64,000 bases of DNA from Hydractinia symbiolongicarpus (taxonomy: Eukaryota; Cnidaria; Hydrozoa; Anthoathecata; Hydractiniidae). Numbering within the stretch: position 1 is the stretch's first letter; every line of letters begins with the position of its first letter. The translations under genes were made by a program, and so were the position numbers. The notes below the pieces were generated by a model. It did not search any database. It was not told the DNA's origin and saw only the letters and a list, made by a program, of their open reading frames with translations. Below, piece by piece: positions 1 to 13,400 of the stretch. Location: contig NC_079886.1 in NCBI RefSeq assembly GCF_029227915.1, positions 27,320,501 to 27,384,500 of the forward strand, written 5' to 3'.

Positions 1-155
1 TTCATCAAAAATGAAATCATTTTTGAAAACTACAAGTCTCATGCGTTTTAGTGGTGAAGAAATAATTCAAAAAATCGTTCGGCAAATGAGTTTACTCCCT
101 GGGTACTTTCTTTGTATACTTTCCACTGTACGGGCCGAGTCCGTGATATACGGAA

Positions 156-183
156 AATCGCGGGATTTCGTTTGCCGGCGATT
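156..183. repeat. AATCGC...GCGATT hairpin with GG/CC extension (example copy)
   Basis: Left arm AATCGC (156-161) pairs with GCGATT (178-183). The following GG (162-163) can pair with CC (175-176) if G177 is bulged. The loop is the T-rich stretch that contains TTTCG. The element recurs in every monomer at the GC-rich end. Many monomers have AATTGC in the left arm, which would leave a G-T wobble in RNA or a mismatch in DNA. Role unknown. Confidence 0.6.
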
Positions 184-316
184 AAACTCCTTTTATTCAG
201 CGTCTCATTAAGAATGAAATCATTTTTGAAAACTGCAAGTCTCATGCGTTTTAGTGGTGAAAAAATAATTTAAAGAATCGTTCGGGAAGTGAGTTTACTC
301 CCTGCGTACTTTTTTT

Positions 317-334
317 GTATACTTTTGACTATAC
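317..334. repeat. GTATA...TATAC short dyad (example copy)
   Basis: GTATA (317-321) and TATAC (330-334) are reverse complements with an 8 bp spacer whose sequence varies by monomer class (CTTTTGAC, CATTTGAC, CATTCGAC). In the CACTGTACGGG class the right arm is altered to TGTAC, so the dyad marks one monomer class against another. Its short arms make a structural role weak. Confidence 0.45.
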
Positions 335-3300
335 GAGCCGAGTCCGGGATTCATGGGAAATTGCGGGTTTTCGTTTGCCGGCGATTAAACTCCTTTTATT
401 CAGCGTCTCATCAAAAATGAAATCGTTTTTGAAAACTACAAGTCTTATGCGTTTTAGTGGTAAAAAATTAATTTAAAAAATCGTTCGGGAAATGAGTTTA
501 CTCCCTGGGTACTTTCTTTGTATATATTTCACTATACGGGCCGAGTCCGTGATATACGGAAAATCGCGGGATTTCGTTTGCCGGCGATTAAACTCCTTTT
601 ATTCAGCGTCTCATCAAAAATGAAATCGTTTTTGAAAACTTCAAGTCTCATGCGTTTTAGTGGTGAAAAAAAAATTTAAAGAATCGTTTGGGAAATGAGT
701 TTACTCCCTGGGTACTTTCTTTGTACACATTTGACTATACGGGTCAAGCCCGGGATTTACGGCAAATCGCGGGTTTTCGTTTGCCGGCGATTAAACTCCT
801 TTTATTCAGCGTCTCATCAAAAATGAAATCGTTTTTGAAAACTACAAGTCTTATGCGTTTTAGTGGTAAAAAATTAATTTAAAAAATCGTTCGGGAAATG
901 AGTTTACTCCCTGGGTACTTTCTTTGTACACATTTGACTATACGGGTCAAGCCCGGGATTTACGGCTAATCGCGGGTTTTCGTTTGCCGGCGATTAAACT
1001 CCTTTTATTCAGCGTTTCATCAAAAATGAAATCATTTTTGAAAACTACAAGTCTCATGCGTTTTAGTGGTGAAGAAATAATTCAAAAAATCGTTCGGCAA
1101 ATGAGTTTACTCCCTTGGTACTTTCTTTGCATACTTTTCACTGTACGGGCCGAGTCCGTGATATACGGAAAATCGCGGGATTTCGTTTGCCGGCGATTAA
1201 ACTCCTTTTATTCAGCGTCTCATCAAAAACGAAATCATTTTTGAAAACTACAAGTCTCATGCGTTTTAGTGGTGAAAAAATAATTTAAAGAATCGTTTGG
1301 GAAATGAGTTTACTCCCTGGGTACTTTCTTTGTATACTTTTCATTGTACGGGCCGAGTCCGTGATATACGGAAAATCGCGGGATTTCGTTTGCCGGCGAT
1401 TAAACTCCTTTTATTTAGCGTCTCATTAAGAATGAAATCATTTTTGAAAACTGCAAGTCTCATGCGTTTTAGTGGTAAAAAATTAATTTAAAAAATCGTT
1501 CGGGAAATGAGTTTACTCCCTGGGTACTTTCTTTGTACACATTTGACTATACGGGTCAAGCCCGGGATTTACGGCAAATCGCGGGTTTTCGTTTGCCGGC
1601 GATTAAACTCCTTTTATTCAGCGTTTCATCAAAAATGAAATCATTTTTGAAAACTACAAGTGTCATGCGTTTTAGTGGTGAAGAAATAATTCAAAAAATC
1701 GTTCGGCAAATGAGTTTACTCCCTGGGTACTTTCTTTGTATACTTTTCACTGTACGGGCCGAGTCCGTGATAAACGGAAAATCGCGGGATTTCGTTTGCC
1801 GGCGATTAAACTCCTTTTATTCAGCTTCTCATTAAGAATGAAATCATTTTTGAAAACTGCAAGTCTCATGCGTTTTAGTGGTGAAAAAATAATTTAAAGA
1901 ATCGTTCGGGAAGTGAGTTTACTCCCTGCGTACTTTTTTTGTATACTTTTGACTATACGAGCCGAGTCCGGGATTCACGGGAAATTGCGGGTTTTCGTTT
2001 GCCGGCGATTAAACTCCTTTTATTCAGCGTCTCATCAAAAATGAAATCGTTTTTGAAAACTACAAGTCTTATGCGTTTTAGTGGTAAAAAATTAATTTAA
2101 AAAATCGTTCGGGAAATGAGTTTACTCCCTGGGTACTTTCTTTGTACACATTTGACTATACGGGTCAAGCCCGGGATTTACGGCAAATCGTGGGATTTCG
2201 TTTGCCGGCGATTAAACTCCTTTTATTCAGCGTCTCATCAAAAACGAAATCATTTTTGAAAACTACAAGTCTCATGCGTTTTAGTGGTGAAAAAATAATT
2301 TAAAGAATCGTTTGGGAAATGAGTTTACTCCCTGGGTACTTTCTTTGTATACTTCTCATTGTACGGGCCGAGTCCGTGATATACGGAAAATCGCGGGATT
2401 TCGTTTGCCGGCGATTAAACTCCTTTTATTCAGCGTCTCATTAAGAATGAAATCATTTTTGAAAACTGCAAGTCTCATGCGTTTTAGTGGTGAAAAAATA
2501 ATTTAAAGAATCGTTCGGGAAGTGAGTTTACTCCCTGCGTACTTTCTTTGTATACTTTTGACTATACGAGCCGAGTCCGGGATTCACGGGAAATTGCGGG
2601 TTTTCGTTTGCCGGCGATTAAACTCCTTTTATTCAGCGTCTCATCAAAAATGAAATCGTTTTTGAAAACTACAAGTCTTATGCGTTTTAGTGGTAAAAAA
2701 TTAATTTAAAAAATCGTTCGGGAAATGAGTTTACTCCCTGGGTACTTTCTTTGTACACATTTGACTATACGGGTCAAGCCCGGGATTTACGGCAAATCGC
2801 GGGTTTTCGTTTGCCGGCGATTAAACTCCTTTTATTCAGCGTTTCATCAAAAATGAAATCATTTTTGAAAACTACAAGTCTCATGCGTTTTAGTGGTGAA
2901 GAAATAATTCAAAAAATCGTTCGGCAAATGAGTTTACTCCCTGGGTACTTTCTTTGTATACTTTCCACTGTACGGGCCGAGTCCGTGATATACGGAAAAT
3001 CGCGGGATTTCGTTTGCCGGCGATTAAACTCCTTTTATTCAGCGTCTCATTAAGAATGAAATCATTTTTGAAAACTGCAAGTCTCATGCGTTTTAGTGGT
3101 GAAAAAATAATTTAAAGAATCGTTCGGGAAGTGAGTTTACTCCCTGCGTACTTTTTTTGTATACTTTTGACTATACGAGCCGAGTCCGGGATTCATGGGA
3201 AATTGCGGGTTTTCGTTTGCCGGCGATTAAACTCCTTTTATTCAGCGTCTCATCAAAAATGAAATCGTTTTTGAAAACTACAAGTCTTATGCGTTTTAGT

Positions 3301-4301
3301 GGTAAAAAATTAATTTAAAAAATCGTTCGGGAAATGAGTTTACTCCCTGGGTACTTTCTTTGTATATATTTCACTATACGGGCCGAGTCCGTGATATACG
3401 GAAAATCGCGGGATTTCGTTTGCCGGCGATTAAACTCCTTTTATTCAGCGTCTCATCAAAAATGAAATCGTTTTTGAAAACTTCAAGTCTCATGCGTTTT
3501 AGTGGTGAAAAAAAAATTTAAAGAATCGTTTGGGAAATGAGTTTACTCCCTGGGTACTTTCTTTGTACACATTTGACTATACGGGTCAAGCCCGGGATTT
3601 ACGGCAAATCGCGGGTTTTCGTTTGCCGGCGATTAAACTCCTTTTATTCAGCGTCTCATCAAAAATGAAATCGTTTTTGAAAACTACAAGTCTTATGCGT
3701 TTTAGTGGTAAAAAATTAATTTAAAAAATCGTTCGGGAAATGAGTTTACTCCCTGGGTACTTTCTTTGTACACATTTGACTATACGGGTCAAGCCCGGGA
3801 TTTACGGCTAATCGCGGGTTTTCGTTTGCCGGCGATTAAACTCCTTTTATTCAGCGTTTCATCAAAAATGAAATCATTTTTGAAAACTACAAGTCTCATG
3901 CGTTTTAGTGGTGAAGAAATAATTCAAAAAATCGTTCGGCAAATGAGTTTACTCCCTTGGTACTTTCTTTGCATACTTTTCACTGTACGGGCCGAGTCCG
4001 TGATATACGGAAAATCGCGGGATTTCGTTTGCCGGCGATTAAACTCCTTTTATTCAGCGTCTCATCAAAAACGAAATCATTTTTGAAAACTACAAGTCTC
4101 ATGCGTTTTAGTGGTGAAAAAATAATTTAAAGAATCGTTTGGGAAATGAGTTTACTCCCTGGGTACTTTCTTTGTATACTTTTCATTGTACGGGCCGAGT
4201 CCGTGATATACGGAAAATCGCGGGATTTCGTTTGCCGGCGATTAAACTCCTTTTATTTAGCGTCTCATTAAGAATGAAATCATTTTTGAAAACTGCAAGT
4301 C

Positions 4302-7300
4302 TCATGCGTTTTAGTGGTAAAAAATTAATTTAAAAAATCGTTCGGGAAATGAGTTTACTCCCTGGGTACTTTCTTTGTACACATTTGACTATACGGGTCA
4401 AGCCCGGGATTTACGGCAAATCGCGGGTTTTCGTTTGCCGGCGATTAAACTCCTTTTATTCAGCGTTTCATCAAAAATGAAATCATTTTTGAAAACTACA
4501 AGTCTCATGCGTTTTAGTGGTGAAGAAATAATTCAAAAAATCGTTCGGCAAATGAGTTTACTCCCTGGGTACTTTCTTTGTATACTTTTCACTGTACGGG
4601 CCGAGTCCGTGATAAACGGAAAATCGCGGGATTTCGTTTGCCGGCGATTAAACTCCTTTTATTCAGCTTCTCATTAAGAATGAAATCATTTTTGAAAACT
4701 GCAAGTCTCATGCGTTTTAGTGGTGAAAAAATAATTTAAAGAATCGTTCGGGAAGTGAGTTTACTCCCTGCGTACTTTTTTTGTATACTTTTGACTATAC
4801 GAGCCGAGTCCGGGATTCACGGGAAATTGCGGGTTTTCGTTTGCCGGCGATTAAACTCCTTTTATTCAGCGTCTCATCAAAAATGAAATCGTTTTTGAAA
4901 ACTACAAGTCTTATGCGTTTTAGTGGTAAAAAATTAATTTAAAAAATCGTTCGGGAAATGAGTTTACTCCCTGGGTACTTTCTTTGTATATATTTCACTA
5001 TACGGGCCGAGTCCGTGATATACGGAAAATCGCGGGATTTCGTTTGCCGGCGATTAAACTCCTTTTATTCGCGTCTCATCAAAAATGAAATCGTTTTTGA
5101 AAACTTCAAGTCTCATGCGTTTTAGTGGTGAAAAAATAATTTAAAGAATCGTTTGGGAAATGAGTTTACTCCCTGGGTACTTTCTTTGTACACATTTGAC
5201 TATACGGGTCAAGCCCGGGATTTACGGCAAATCGCGGGTTTTCGTTTGCCGGCGATTAAACTCCTTTTATTCAGCGTCTCATAAAAATGAAATCATTTTT
5301 GAAAACTACAAGTCTCATGCGTTTTAGTGGTGAAAAAATAATTTAAAGAATCGTTCGGGAAGTGAGTTTACTCCCTGCGTACTTTCTTTGTATACTTTTG
5401 ACTATACGAGCCGAGTCCGGGATTCACGGGAAATTGCGGGTTTTCGTTTGCCGGCGATTAAACTCCTTTTATTCAGCGTCTCATCAAAAATGAAATCGTT
5501 TTTGAAAACTACAAGTCTTATGCGTTTTAGTGGTAAAAAATTAATTTAAAAAATCGTTCGGGAAATGAGTTTACTCCCTGGGTACTTTCTTTGTACACAT
5601 TTGACTATACGGGTCAAGCCCGGGATTTACGGCTAATCGCGGGTTTTCGTTTGCCGGCGATTAAACTCCTTTTATTCAGCGTTTCATCAAAAATGAAATC
5701 ATTTTTGAAAACTACAAGTCTCATGCGTTTTAGTGGTGAAGAAATAATTCAAAAAATCGTTCGGCAAATGAGTTTACTCCCTGGGTACTTTCTTTGCATA
5801 CTTTTCACTGTACGGGCCGAGTCCGTGATATACGGAAAATCGCGGGATTTCGTTTGCCGGCGATTAAACTCCTTTTATTTAGCGTCTCATCAAAAACGAA
5901 ATCATTTTTGAAAACTACAAGTCTCATGCGTTTTAGTGGTGAAAAAATAATTTAAAGAATCGTTTGGGAAATGAGTTTACTCCCTGGGTACTTTCTTTGT
6001 ATACTTTTCATTGTACGGGCCGAGTCCGTTATATACGGAAAATCGCGGGATTTCGTTTGCCGGCGATTAAACTCCTTTTATTCAGCGTCTCATCAAAAAC
6101 GAAGTCATTTTTGAAAACTACAAGTCTCATGCGTTTTAGTGGTGAAAAAATAATTTAAGGAATCGTTCGGGAAATGAGTTTACTCCCTGGGTACTTTCTT
6201 TGTATACTTTTCACTGTACGGGCCGAGTCCGTGATATACGGAAAATCGCGGGATTTCGTTTGCCGGCGATTAAACTCCTTTTATTCAGCGTCTCATCAAG
6301 AATGAAATCATTTTTGAAAACAGCAAGTCTCATGCATTTTAGTGGTGAAAAAATAATTTAAAGAATCGTTCGGGAAGTGAATTTACTCCCTGCGTACTTT
6401 CTTTGTATACTTTTGACTATACGAGCCGAGTCCGGGATTCACGGGAAATTGCGGGTTTTCGTTTGCCGGCGATTAAACTCCTTCTATTCAGCGTCTCATC
6501 AAAAATGAAATCGTTTTTGAAAACTACAAGTCTTATGCCTTTTAGTGGTAAAAAATTAATTTAAAAAATCGTTCGGGAAATGAGTTTACTCCCTGGGTAC
6601 TTTCTTTGTACACATTTGACTATACGGGTCAAGCCCGGGATTTACGGCAAATCGCGGGATTTCGTTTGCCGGCGATTAAACTCCTTTTATTCAGCGTCTC
6701 ATCAAAAACGAAATCATTTTTGAAAACTACAAGTCTCATGCGTTTTAGTGGTGAAAAAATAATTTAAAGAATCGTTTGGGAAATGAGTTTACTCCCTGGG
6801 TACTTTCTTTGTATACTTTTTATTGTACGGGCCGAGTCCGTGATATACGGAAAATCGCGGGATTTCGTTTGCCGGCGATTAAACTCCTTTTATTCAGCGT
6901 CTCATCAAAAACGAAGTCATTTTTGAAAACTACAAGTCTCATGCGTTTAGTGGTGAAAAAATAATTTAAAGAATCGTTCGGGAAATGAGTTTACTCCCTG
7001 GGTACTTTCTTTGTATACTTTTCACTGTACGGGCCGAGTCCGTGATATACGGAAAATCGCGGGATTTCGTTTGCCGGCGATTAAACTCCTTTTATTCAGC
7101 GTCTCATTAAGAATGAAATCATTTTTGAAAACTGCAAGTCTCATGCGTTTTAGTGGTGAAAAAATAATTTAAAGAATCGTTCGGGAAATGAGTTTACTCC
7201 CTGGGTACTTTCTTTGTATACTTTTCACTGTACGGGCCGAGTCCGTGATATACGGAAAATCGCGGGATTTCGTTTGCCGGCGATTAAACTCCTTTTATTC

Positions 7301-10300
7301 AGCGTCTCATTAAGAATGAAATCATTTTTGAAAACTGCAAGTCTCATGCGTTTTAGTGGTGAAAAAATAATTTAAAGAATCGTTCGGGAAGTGAGTTTTC
7401 TCCCTGCGTACTTTCTTTGTATACTTTTGACTATACGAGCCGAGTCCGGGATTCACGGGAAATTGCGGGTTTTCGTTTGCCGGCGATTAAACTCCTTTTA
7501 TTCAGCGTCTCATCAAAAATGAAATCGTTTTTGAAAACTACAAGTCTTATGCGTTTTAGTGGTAAAAAATTAATTTAAAAAATCGTTCGGGAAATGAGTT
7601 TACTCCCTGGGTACTTTCTTTGTACACATTTGACTATACGGGTCAAGCCCGGGATTTACGGCAAATCGCGGGTTTTCGTTTGCCGGCGATTAAACTCCTT
7701 TTATTCAGCGTTTCATCAAAAATGAAATCATTTTTGAAAACTACAAGTCTCATGCGTTTTAGTGGTGAAGAAATAATTCAAAAAATCGTTCGGCAAATGA
7801 GTTTACTCCCTGGGTACTTTCTTTGTATACTTTTCACTGTACGGGCCGAGTCCGTGATAAACGGAAAATCGCGGGATTTCGTTTGCCGGCGATTAAACTC
7901 CTTTTATTCAGCGTCTCATTAAGAATGAAATCATTTTTGAAAACTGCAAGTCTCATGCGTTTTAGTGGTGAAAAATTAATTTAAAGAATCGTTCGGGAAG
8001 TGAGTTTACTCCCTGCGTACTTTTTTTGTATACTTTTGACTATACGAGCCGAGTCCGGGATTCACGGGAAATTGCGGGTTTTCGTTTGCCGGCGATTAAA
8101 CTCCTTTTATTCAGCGTCTCATCAAAAATGAAATCGTTTTTGAAAACTACAAGTCTTATGCGTTTTAGTGGTAAAAAATTAATTTAAAAAATCGTTCGGG
8201 AAATGAGTTTACTCCCTGGGTACTTTCTTTGTATATATTTCACTATACGGGCCGAGTCCGTGATATACGGAAAATCGCGGGATTTCGTTTGCCGGCGATT
8301 AAACTCCTTTTATTCAGCGTCTCATCAAAAATGAAATCGTTTTTGAAAACTTCAAGTCTCATGCGTTTTAGTGGTGAAAAAATAATTTAAAGAATCGTTT
8401 GGGAAATGAGTTTACTCCCTGGGTACTTTCTTTGTACACATTTGACTATACGGGTCAAGCCCGGGATTTACGGCAAATCGCGGGTTTTCGTTTGCCGGCG
8501 ATTAAACTCCTTTTATTCAGCGTCTCATAAAAATGAAATCATTTTTGAAAACTACAAGTCTCATGCGTTTTAGTGGTGAAAAAATAATTTAAAGAATCGT
8601 TCGGGAAGTGAGTTTACTCCCTGCGTACTTTCTTTGTATACTTTTGACTATACGAGCCGAGTCCGGGATTCACGGGAAATTGCGGGTTTTCGTTTGCCGG
8701 CGATTAAACTCCTTTTATTCAGCGTCTCATCAAAAATGAAATCGTTTTTGAAAACTACAAGTCTTATGCGTTTTAGTGGTAAAAAATTAATTTAAAAAAT
8801 CGTTCGGGAAATGAGTTTACTCCCTGGGTACTTTCTTTGTACACATTTGACTATACGGGTCAAGCCCGGGATTTTCGGCTAATCGCAGGTTTTCGTTTGC
8901 CGGCGATTAAACTCCTTTTATTCAGCGTTTCATCAAAAATGAAATCATTTTTGAAAACTACAAGTCTCATGCGTTTTAGTGGTGAAGAAATAATTCAAAA
9001 AATCGTTCGGCAAATGAGTTTACTCCCTGGGTACTTTCTTTGCATACTTTTCACTGTACGGGCCGAGTCCGTGATATACGGAAAATCGCGGGATTTCGTT
9101 TGCCGGCGATTAAACTCCTTTTATTCAGCGTCTCATCAAAAACGAAATCATTTTTGAAAACTACAAGTCTCATGCGTTTTAGTGGTGAAAAAATAATTTA
9201 AAGAATCGTTTGGGAAATGAGTTTACTCCCTGGGTACTTTCTTTGTATACTTTTCATTGTACGGGCCGAGTCCGTGATATACGGAAAATCGCGGGATTTC
9301 GTTTGCCGGCGATTAAACTCCTTTTATTCAGCGTCTCATCAAAAACGAAGTCATTTTTAAAAACTACAAGTCTCATGCGTTTTAGTGGTGAAAAAATAAT
9401 TTAAAGAATCGTTCGGGAAATGAGTTTACTCCCTGGGTACTTTCTTTGTATACTTTTCACTGTACGGGCCGAGTCCGTGATATACGGAAAATCGCGGGAT
9501 TTCGTTTGCCGGCGATTAAACTCCTTTTATTCAGCGTCTCATCAAGAATGAAATCATTTTTGAAAACTGCAAGTCTCATGCATTTTAGTGGTGAAAAAAT
9601 AATTTAAAGAATCGTTCGGGAAGTGAGTTTACTCCCTGCGTACTTTCTTTGTATACTTTTGACTATACGAGCCGAGTCCGGGATTCACGGGAAATTGCGG
9701 GTTTTCGTTTGCCGGCGATTAAACTCCTTCTATTCAGCGTCTCATCAAAAATGAAATCGTTTTTGAAAACTACAAGTCTTATGCCTTTTAGTGGTAAAAA
9801 ATTAATTTAAAAAATCGTTCGGGAAATGAGTTTACTCCCTGGGTACTTTCTTTGTATACATTTGACTATACGGGTCAAGCCCGGGATTTACGGCAAATCG
9901 CGGGATTTCGTTTGCCGGCGATTAAACTCCTTTTATTCAGCGTCTCATCAAAAACGAAATCATTTTTGAAAACTACAAGTCTCATGCGTTTTAGTGGTGA
10001 AAAAGTAATTTAAAGAATCGTTTGGGAAATGAGTTTACTCCCTGGGTACTTTCTTTGTATACTTTTCATTGTACGGGCCGAGTCCGTGATATACGGAAAA
10101 TCGCGGGATTTCGTTTGCCGGCGATTAAACTCCTTTTATTCAGCGTGTCATCAAAAACGAAGTCATTTTTGAAAACTACAAGTCTCATGCGTTTAGTGGT
10201 GAAAAAATAATTTAAAGAATCGTTCGGGAAATGAGTTTACTTCCTGGGTACTTTCTTTGTATACTTTTCACTGTACGGGCCGAGTCCGTGATATACGGAA

Positions 10301-10431
10301 AATCGCGGGATTTCGTTTGCCGGCGATTAAACTCCTTTTATTCAGCGTCTCATTAAGAATGAAATCATTTTTGAAAACTGCAAGTCTCATGCGTTTTAGT
10401 GGTGAAAAAATAATTTAAAGAATCGTTCGGG
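4302..10431 (+). repeat. HOR domain 2: 16-monomer unit, 3245-3246 bp
   Basis: About 4302-7186 is co-linear with about 7547-10431 at an offset of 3245-3246 bp (16x203 less 2-3 bp). Markers include TGTATATATTTC at 4987 and 8232, CATAAAAATG (a 2 bp shorter monomer) near 5280 and 8526, CATTTTAGTGG near 6334 and 9580, CCTTCTATTC near 6480 and 9727, and the GCGTTTAGTGG one-base deletion near 6943 and 10190. The register breaks near 7187/10432, where the first copy has one extra monomer of the CACTGTACGGG class. Confidence 0.88.
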
Positions 10432-13400
10432 AAGTGAGTTTACTCCCTGCGTACTTTTTTTGTATACTTTTGACTATACGAGCCGAGTCCGGGATTCACG
10501 GGAAATTGCGGGTTTTCGTTTGCCGGCGATTAAACTCCTTTTATTCAGCGTCTCATCAAAAATGAAATCGTTTTTGAAAACTACAAGTCTTATGCGTTTT
10601 AGTGGTAAAAAATTAATTTAAAAAATCGTTCGGGAAATGAGTTTACTCCCTGGGTACTTTCTTTGTATATATTTCACTATACGGGCCGAGTCCGTGATAT
10701 ACGGAAAATCGCGGGATTTCGTTTGCCGGCGATTAAACTCCTTTTATTCAGCGTCTCATCAAAAATGAAATCGTTTTTGAAAACTTCAAGTCTCATGCGT
10801 TTTAGTGGTGAAAAAATAATTTAAAGAATCGTTTGGGAAATGAGTTTACTCCCTGGGTACTTTCTTTGTACACATTTGACTATACGGGTCAAGCCCGGGA
10901 TTTACGGCAAATCGCGGGTTTTCGTTTGCCGGCGATTAAACTCCTTTTATTCAGCGTCTCATAAAAATGAAATCATTTTTGAAAACTACAAGTCTCATGC
11001 GTTTTAGTGGTGAAAAAATAATTTAAAGAATCGTTCGGGAAGTGAGTTTACTCCCTGCGTACTTTCTTTGTATACTTTTGACTATACGAGCCGAGTCCGG
11101 GATTCACGGGAAATTGCGGGTTTTCGTTTGCCGGCGATTAAACTCCTTTTATTCAGCGTTTCATCAAAAATGAAATCGTTTTTGAAAACTACAAGTCTTA
11201 TGCGTTTTAGTGGTAAAAAATTAATTTAAAAAATCGTTCGGGAAATGAGTTTACTCCCTGGGTACTTTCTTTGTACACATTTGACTATACGGGTCAAGCC
11301 CGGGATTTACGGCAAATCGCGGGTTTTCGTTTGCCGGCGATTAAACTCCTTTTATTCAGCGTTTCATCAAAAATGAAATCATTTTTGAAAACTACAAGTC
11401 TCATGCGTTTTAGTGGTGAAGAAATAATTCAAAAAATCGTTCGGCAAATGAGTTTACTCCCTGGGTACTTTCTTTGTATACTTTTCACTGTACGGGCCGA
11501 GTCCGTGATATACGGAAAATCGCGGGATTTCGTTTGCCGGCGATTAAACTCCTTTTATTCAGCGTCTCATTAAGAATGAAATCATTTTTGAAAACTGCAA
11601 GTCTCATGCGTTTTAGTGGTGAAAAAATAATTTAAAGAATCGTTCGGGAAGTGAGTTTACTCCCTGCGTACTTTTTTTTGTATACTTTTGACTATACGAG
11701 CCGAGTCCGGGATTCACGGGAAATTGCGGGTTTTCGTTTGCCGGCGATAAAACTCCTTTTATTCAGCGTCTCATCAAAAATAAAATCGTTTTTGAAAACT
11801 ACAAGTCTTATGCGTTTTAGTGGTAAAAAATTAATTTAAAGAATCGTTCGGGAAGTGAGTTTACTCCCTGCGTACTTTTTTTGTATACTTTTGACTATAC
11901 GAGCCGAGTCCGGGATTCACGGGAAATTGCGGGTTTTCGTTTGCCGGCGATTAAACTCCTTTTATTCAGCGTCTCATCAAAAATAAAATCGTTTTTGAAA
12001 ACTACAAGTCTTATGCGTTTTAGTGGTAAAAAATTAATTTAAAAAATCGTTCGGGAAATGAGTTTACTCCCTGGGTACTTTCTTTGTATATATTTCACTA
12101 TACGGGCCGAGTCCGTGATATACGGAAAATCGCGGGATTTCGTTTGCCGGCGATTAAACTCCTTTTATTCAGCGTTTCATCAAAAATGAAATCATTTTTG
12201 AAAACTACAAGTCTCATGCGTTTTAGTGGTGAAGAAATAATTCAAAAAATCGTTCGGCAAATGAGTTTACTCCCTGGGTACTTTCTTTGTATACTTTTCA
12301 CTGTACGGGCCGAGTCCGTGATATACGGAAAATCGCGGGATTTCGTTTGCCGGCGATTAAACTCCTTTTATTCAGCGTCTCATTAAGAATGAAATCATTT
12401 TTGAAAACTGCAAGTCTCATGCGTTTTAGTGGTGAAAAAATAATTTAAAGAATCGTTCGGGAAGTGAGTTTACTCCCTGCGTACTTTTTTTGTATACTTT
12501 TGACTATACGAGCCGAGTCCGGGATTCACGGGAAATTGCGGGTTTTCGTTTGCCGGCGATTAAACTCCTTTTATTCAGCGTCTCATCAAAAATGAAATCG
12601 TTTTTGAAAACTACAAGTCTTATGCGTTTTATTGGTAAAAAATTAATTTAAAAAATCGTTCGGGAAATGAGTTTACTCCCTGGGTACTTTCTTTGTATAT
12701 ATTTCACTATACGGGCCGAGTCCGTGATATACGGAAAATCGCGGGATTTCGTTTGCCGGCGATTAAACTCCTTTTATTCAGCGTCTCATCAAAAACGAAA
12801 TCGTTTTTGAAAACTTCAAGTCTCATGCGTTTTAGTGGTGAAAAAATAATTTAAAGAATCGTTTGGGAAATGAGTTTACTCCCTGGGTACTTTCTTTGTA
12901 CACATTTGACTATACGGGTCAAGCCCGGGATTTACGGCAAATCGCGGGTTTTCGTTTGCCGGCGATTAAACTCCTTTTATTCAGCGTCTCATAAAAATGA
13001 AATCATTTTTGAAAACTACAAGTCTCATGCGTTTTAGTGGTGAAGAAATAATTCAAAAAATCGTTCGGCAAATGAGTTTACTCCCTCGGTATTTTCTTTG
13101 TATACATTCGACTATACGGCCAAGCCCAGGATTTACGGGAAATCGCGGGTTTTTGCTTGCCGGCGATTAAACTCCTTTTATTCAGCGTCTCATCAAAAAA
13201 GAAATCATTTTTGAAAACTACAAGTCTTATGCGTTTTAGTGGTGAAAAAATAATTTAAAGAATCGTTTGGGAAATGATTTTATTTCCTGGGTACTTTCTT
13301 TGTATAAATTTAACTATACGGGCCGAGTCCGTGATATACGGAAAATCGCGGGATTTCGTTTGCCGGCGATTAAACTCCTTTTATTCAGCGTCTCATCAAA

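Larger units (their letters stand above)
1..4986 (+). repeat. HOR domain 1: 14-monomer unit, 2842 bp
   Basis: Sequence 1-2144 recurs at 2843-4986 with an exact offset of 2842 = 14x203, including private variants (TGTATATATTTC near 521 and 3363, AAAACTTCAAG near 637 and 3479, the 8-A run near 664 and 3506). The only substitution I noticed is GTGTCATG near 1661 against GTCTCATG near 4503. The second copy leaves the register near 4987, where TGTATATA replaces the expected TGTACACA. From there the sequence follows the register of position ~521 instead (offset 4466 = 22x203). Confidence 0.9.

Noticed and set aside
156-183. Rho-independent terminator
   Set aside because: The hairpin is followed by AAACTCC rather than a T-run and is repeated in every monomer with no associated gene.
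317-334. Bacterial-type promoter (GTATAC/TATAC with upstream T-run)
   Set aside because: TATA-like words are part of every monomer, no gene follows, and the array is eukaryotic in character.
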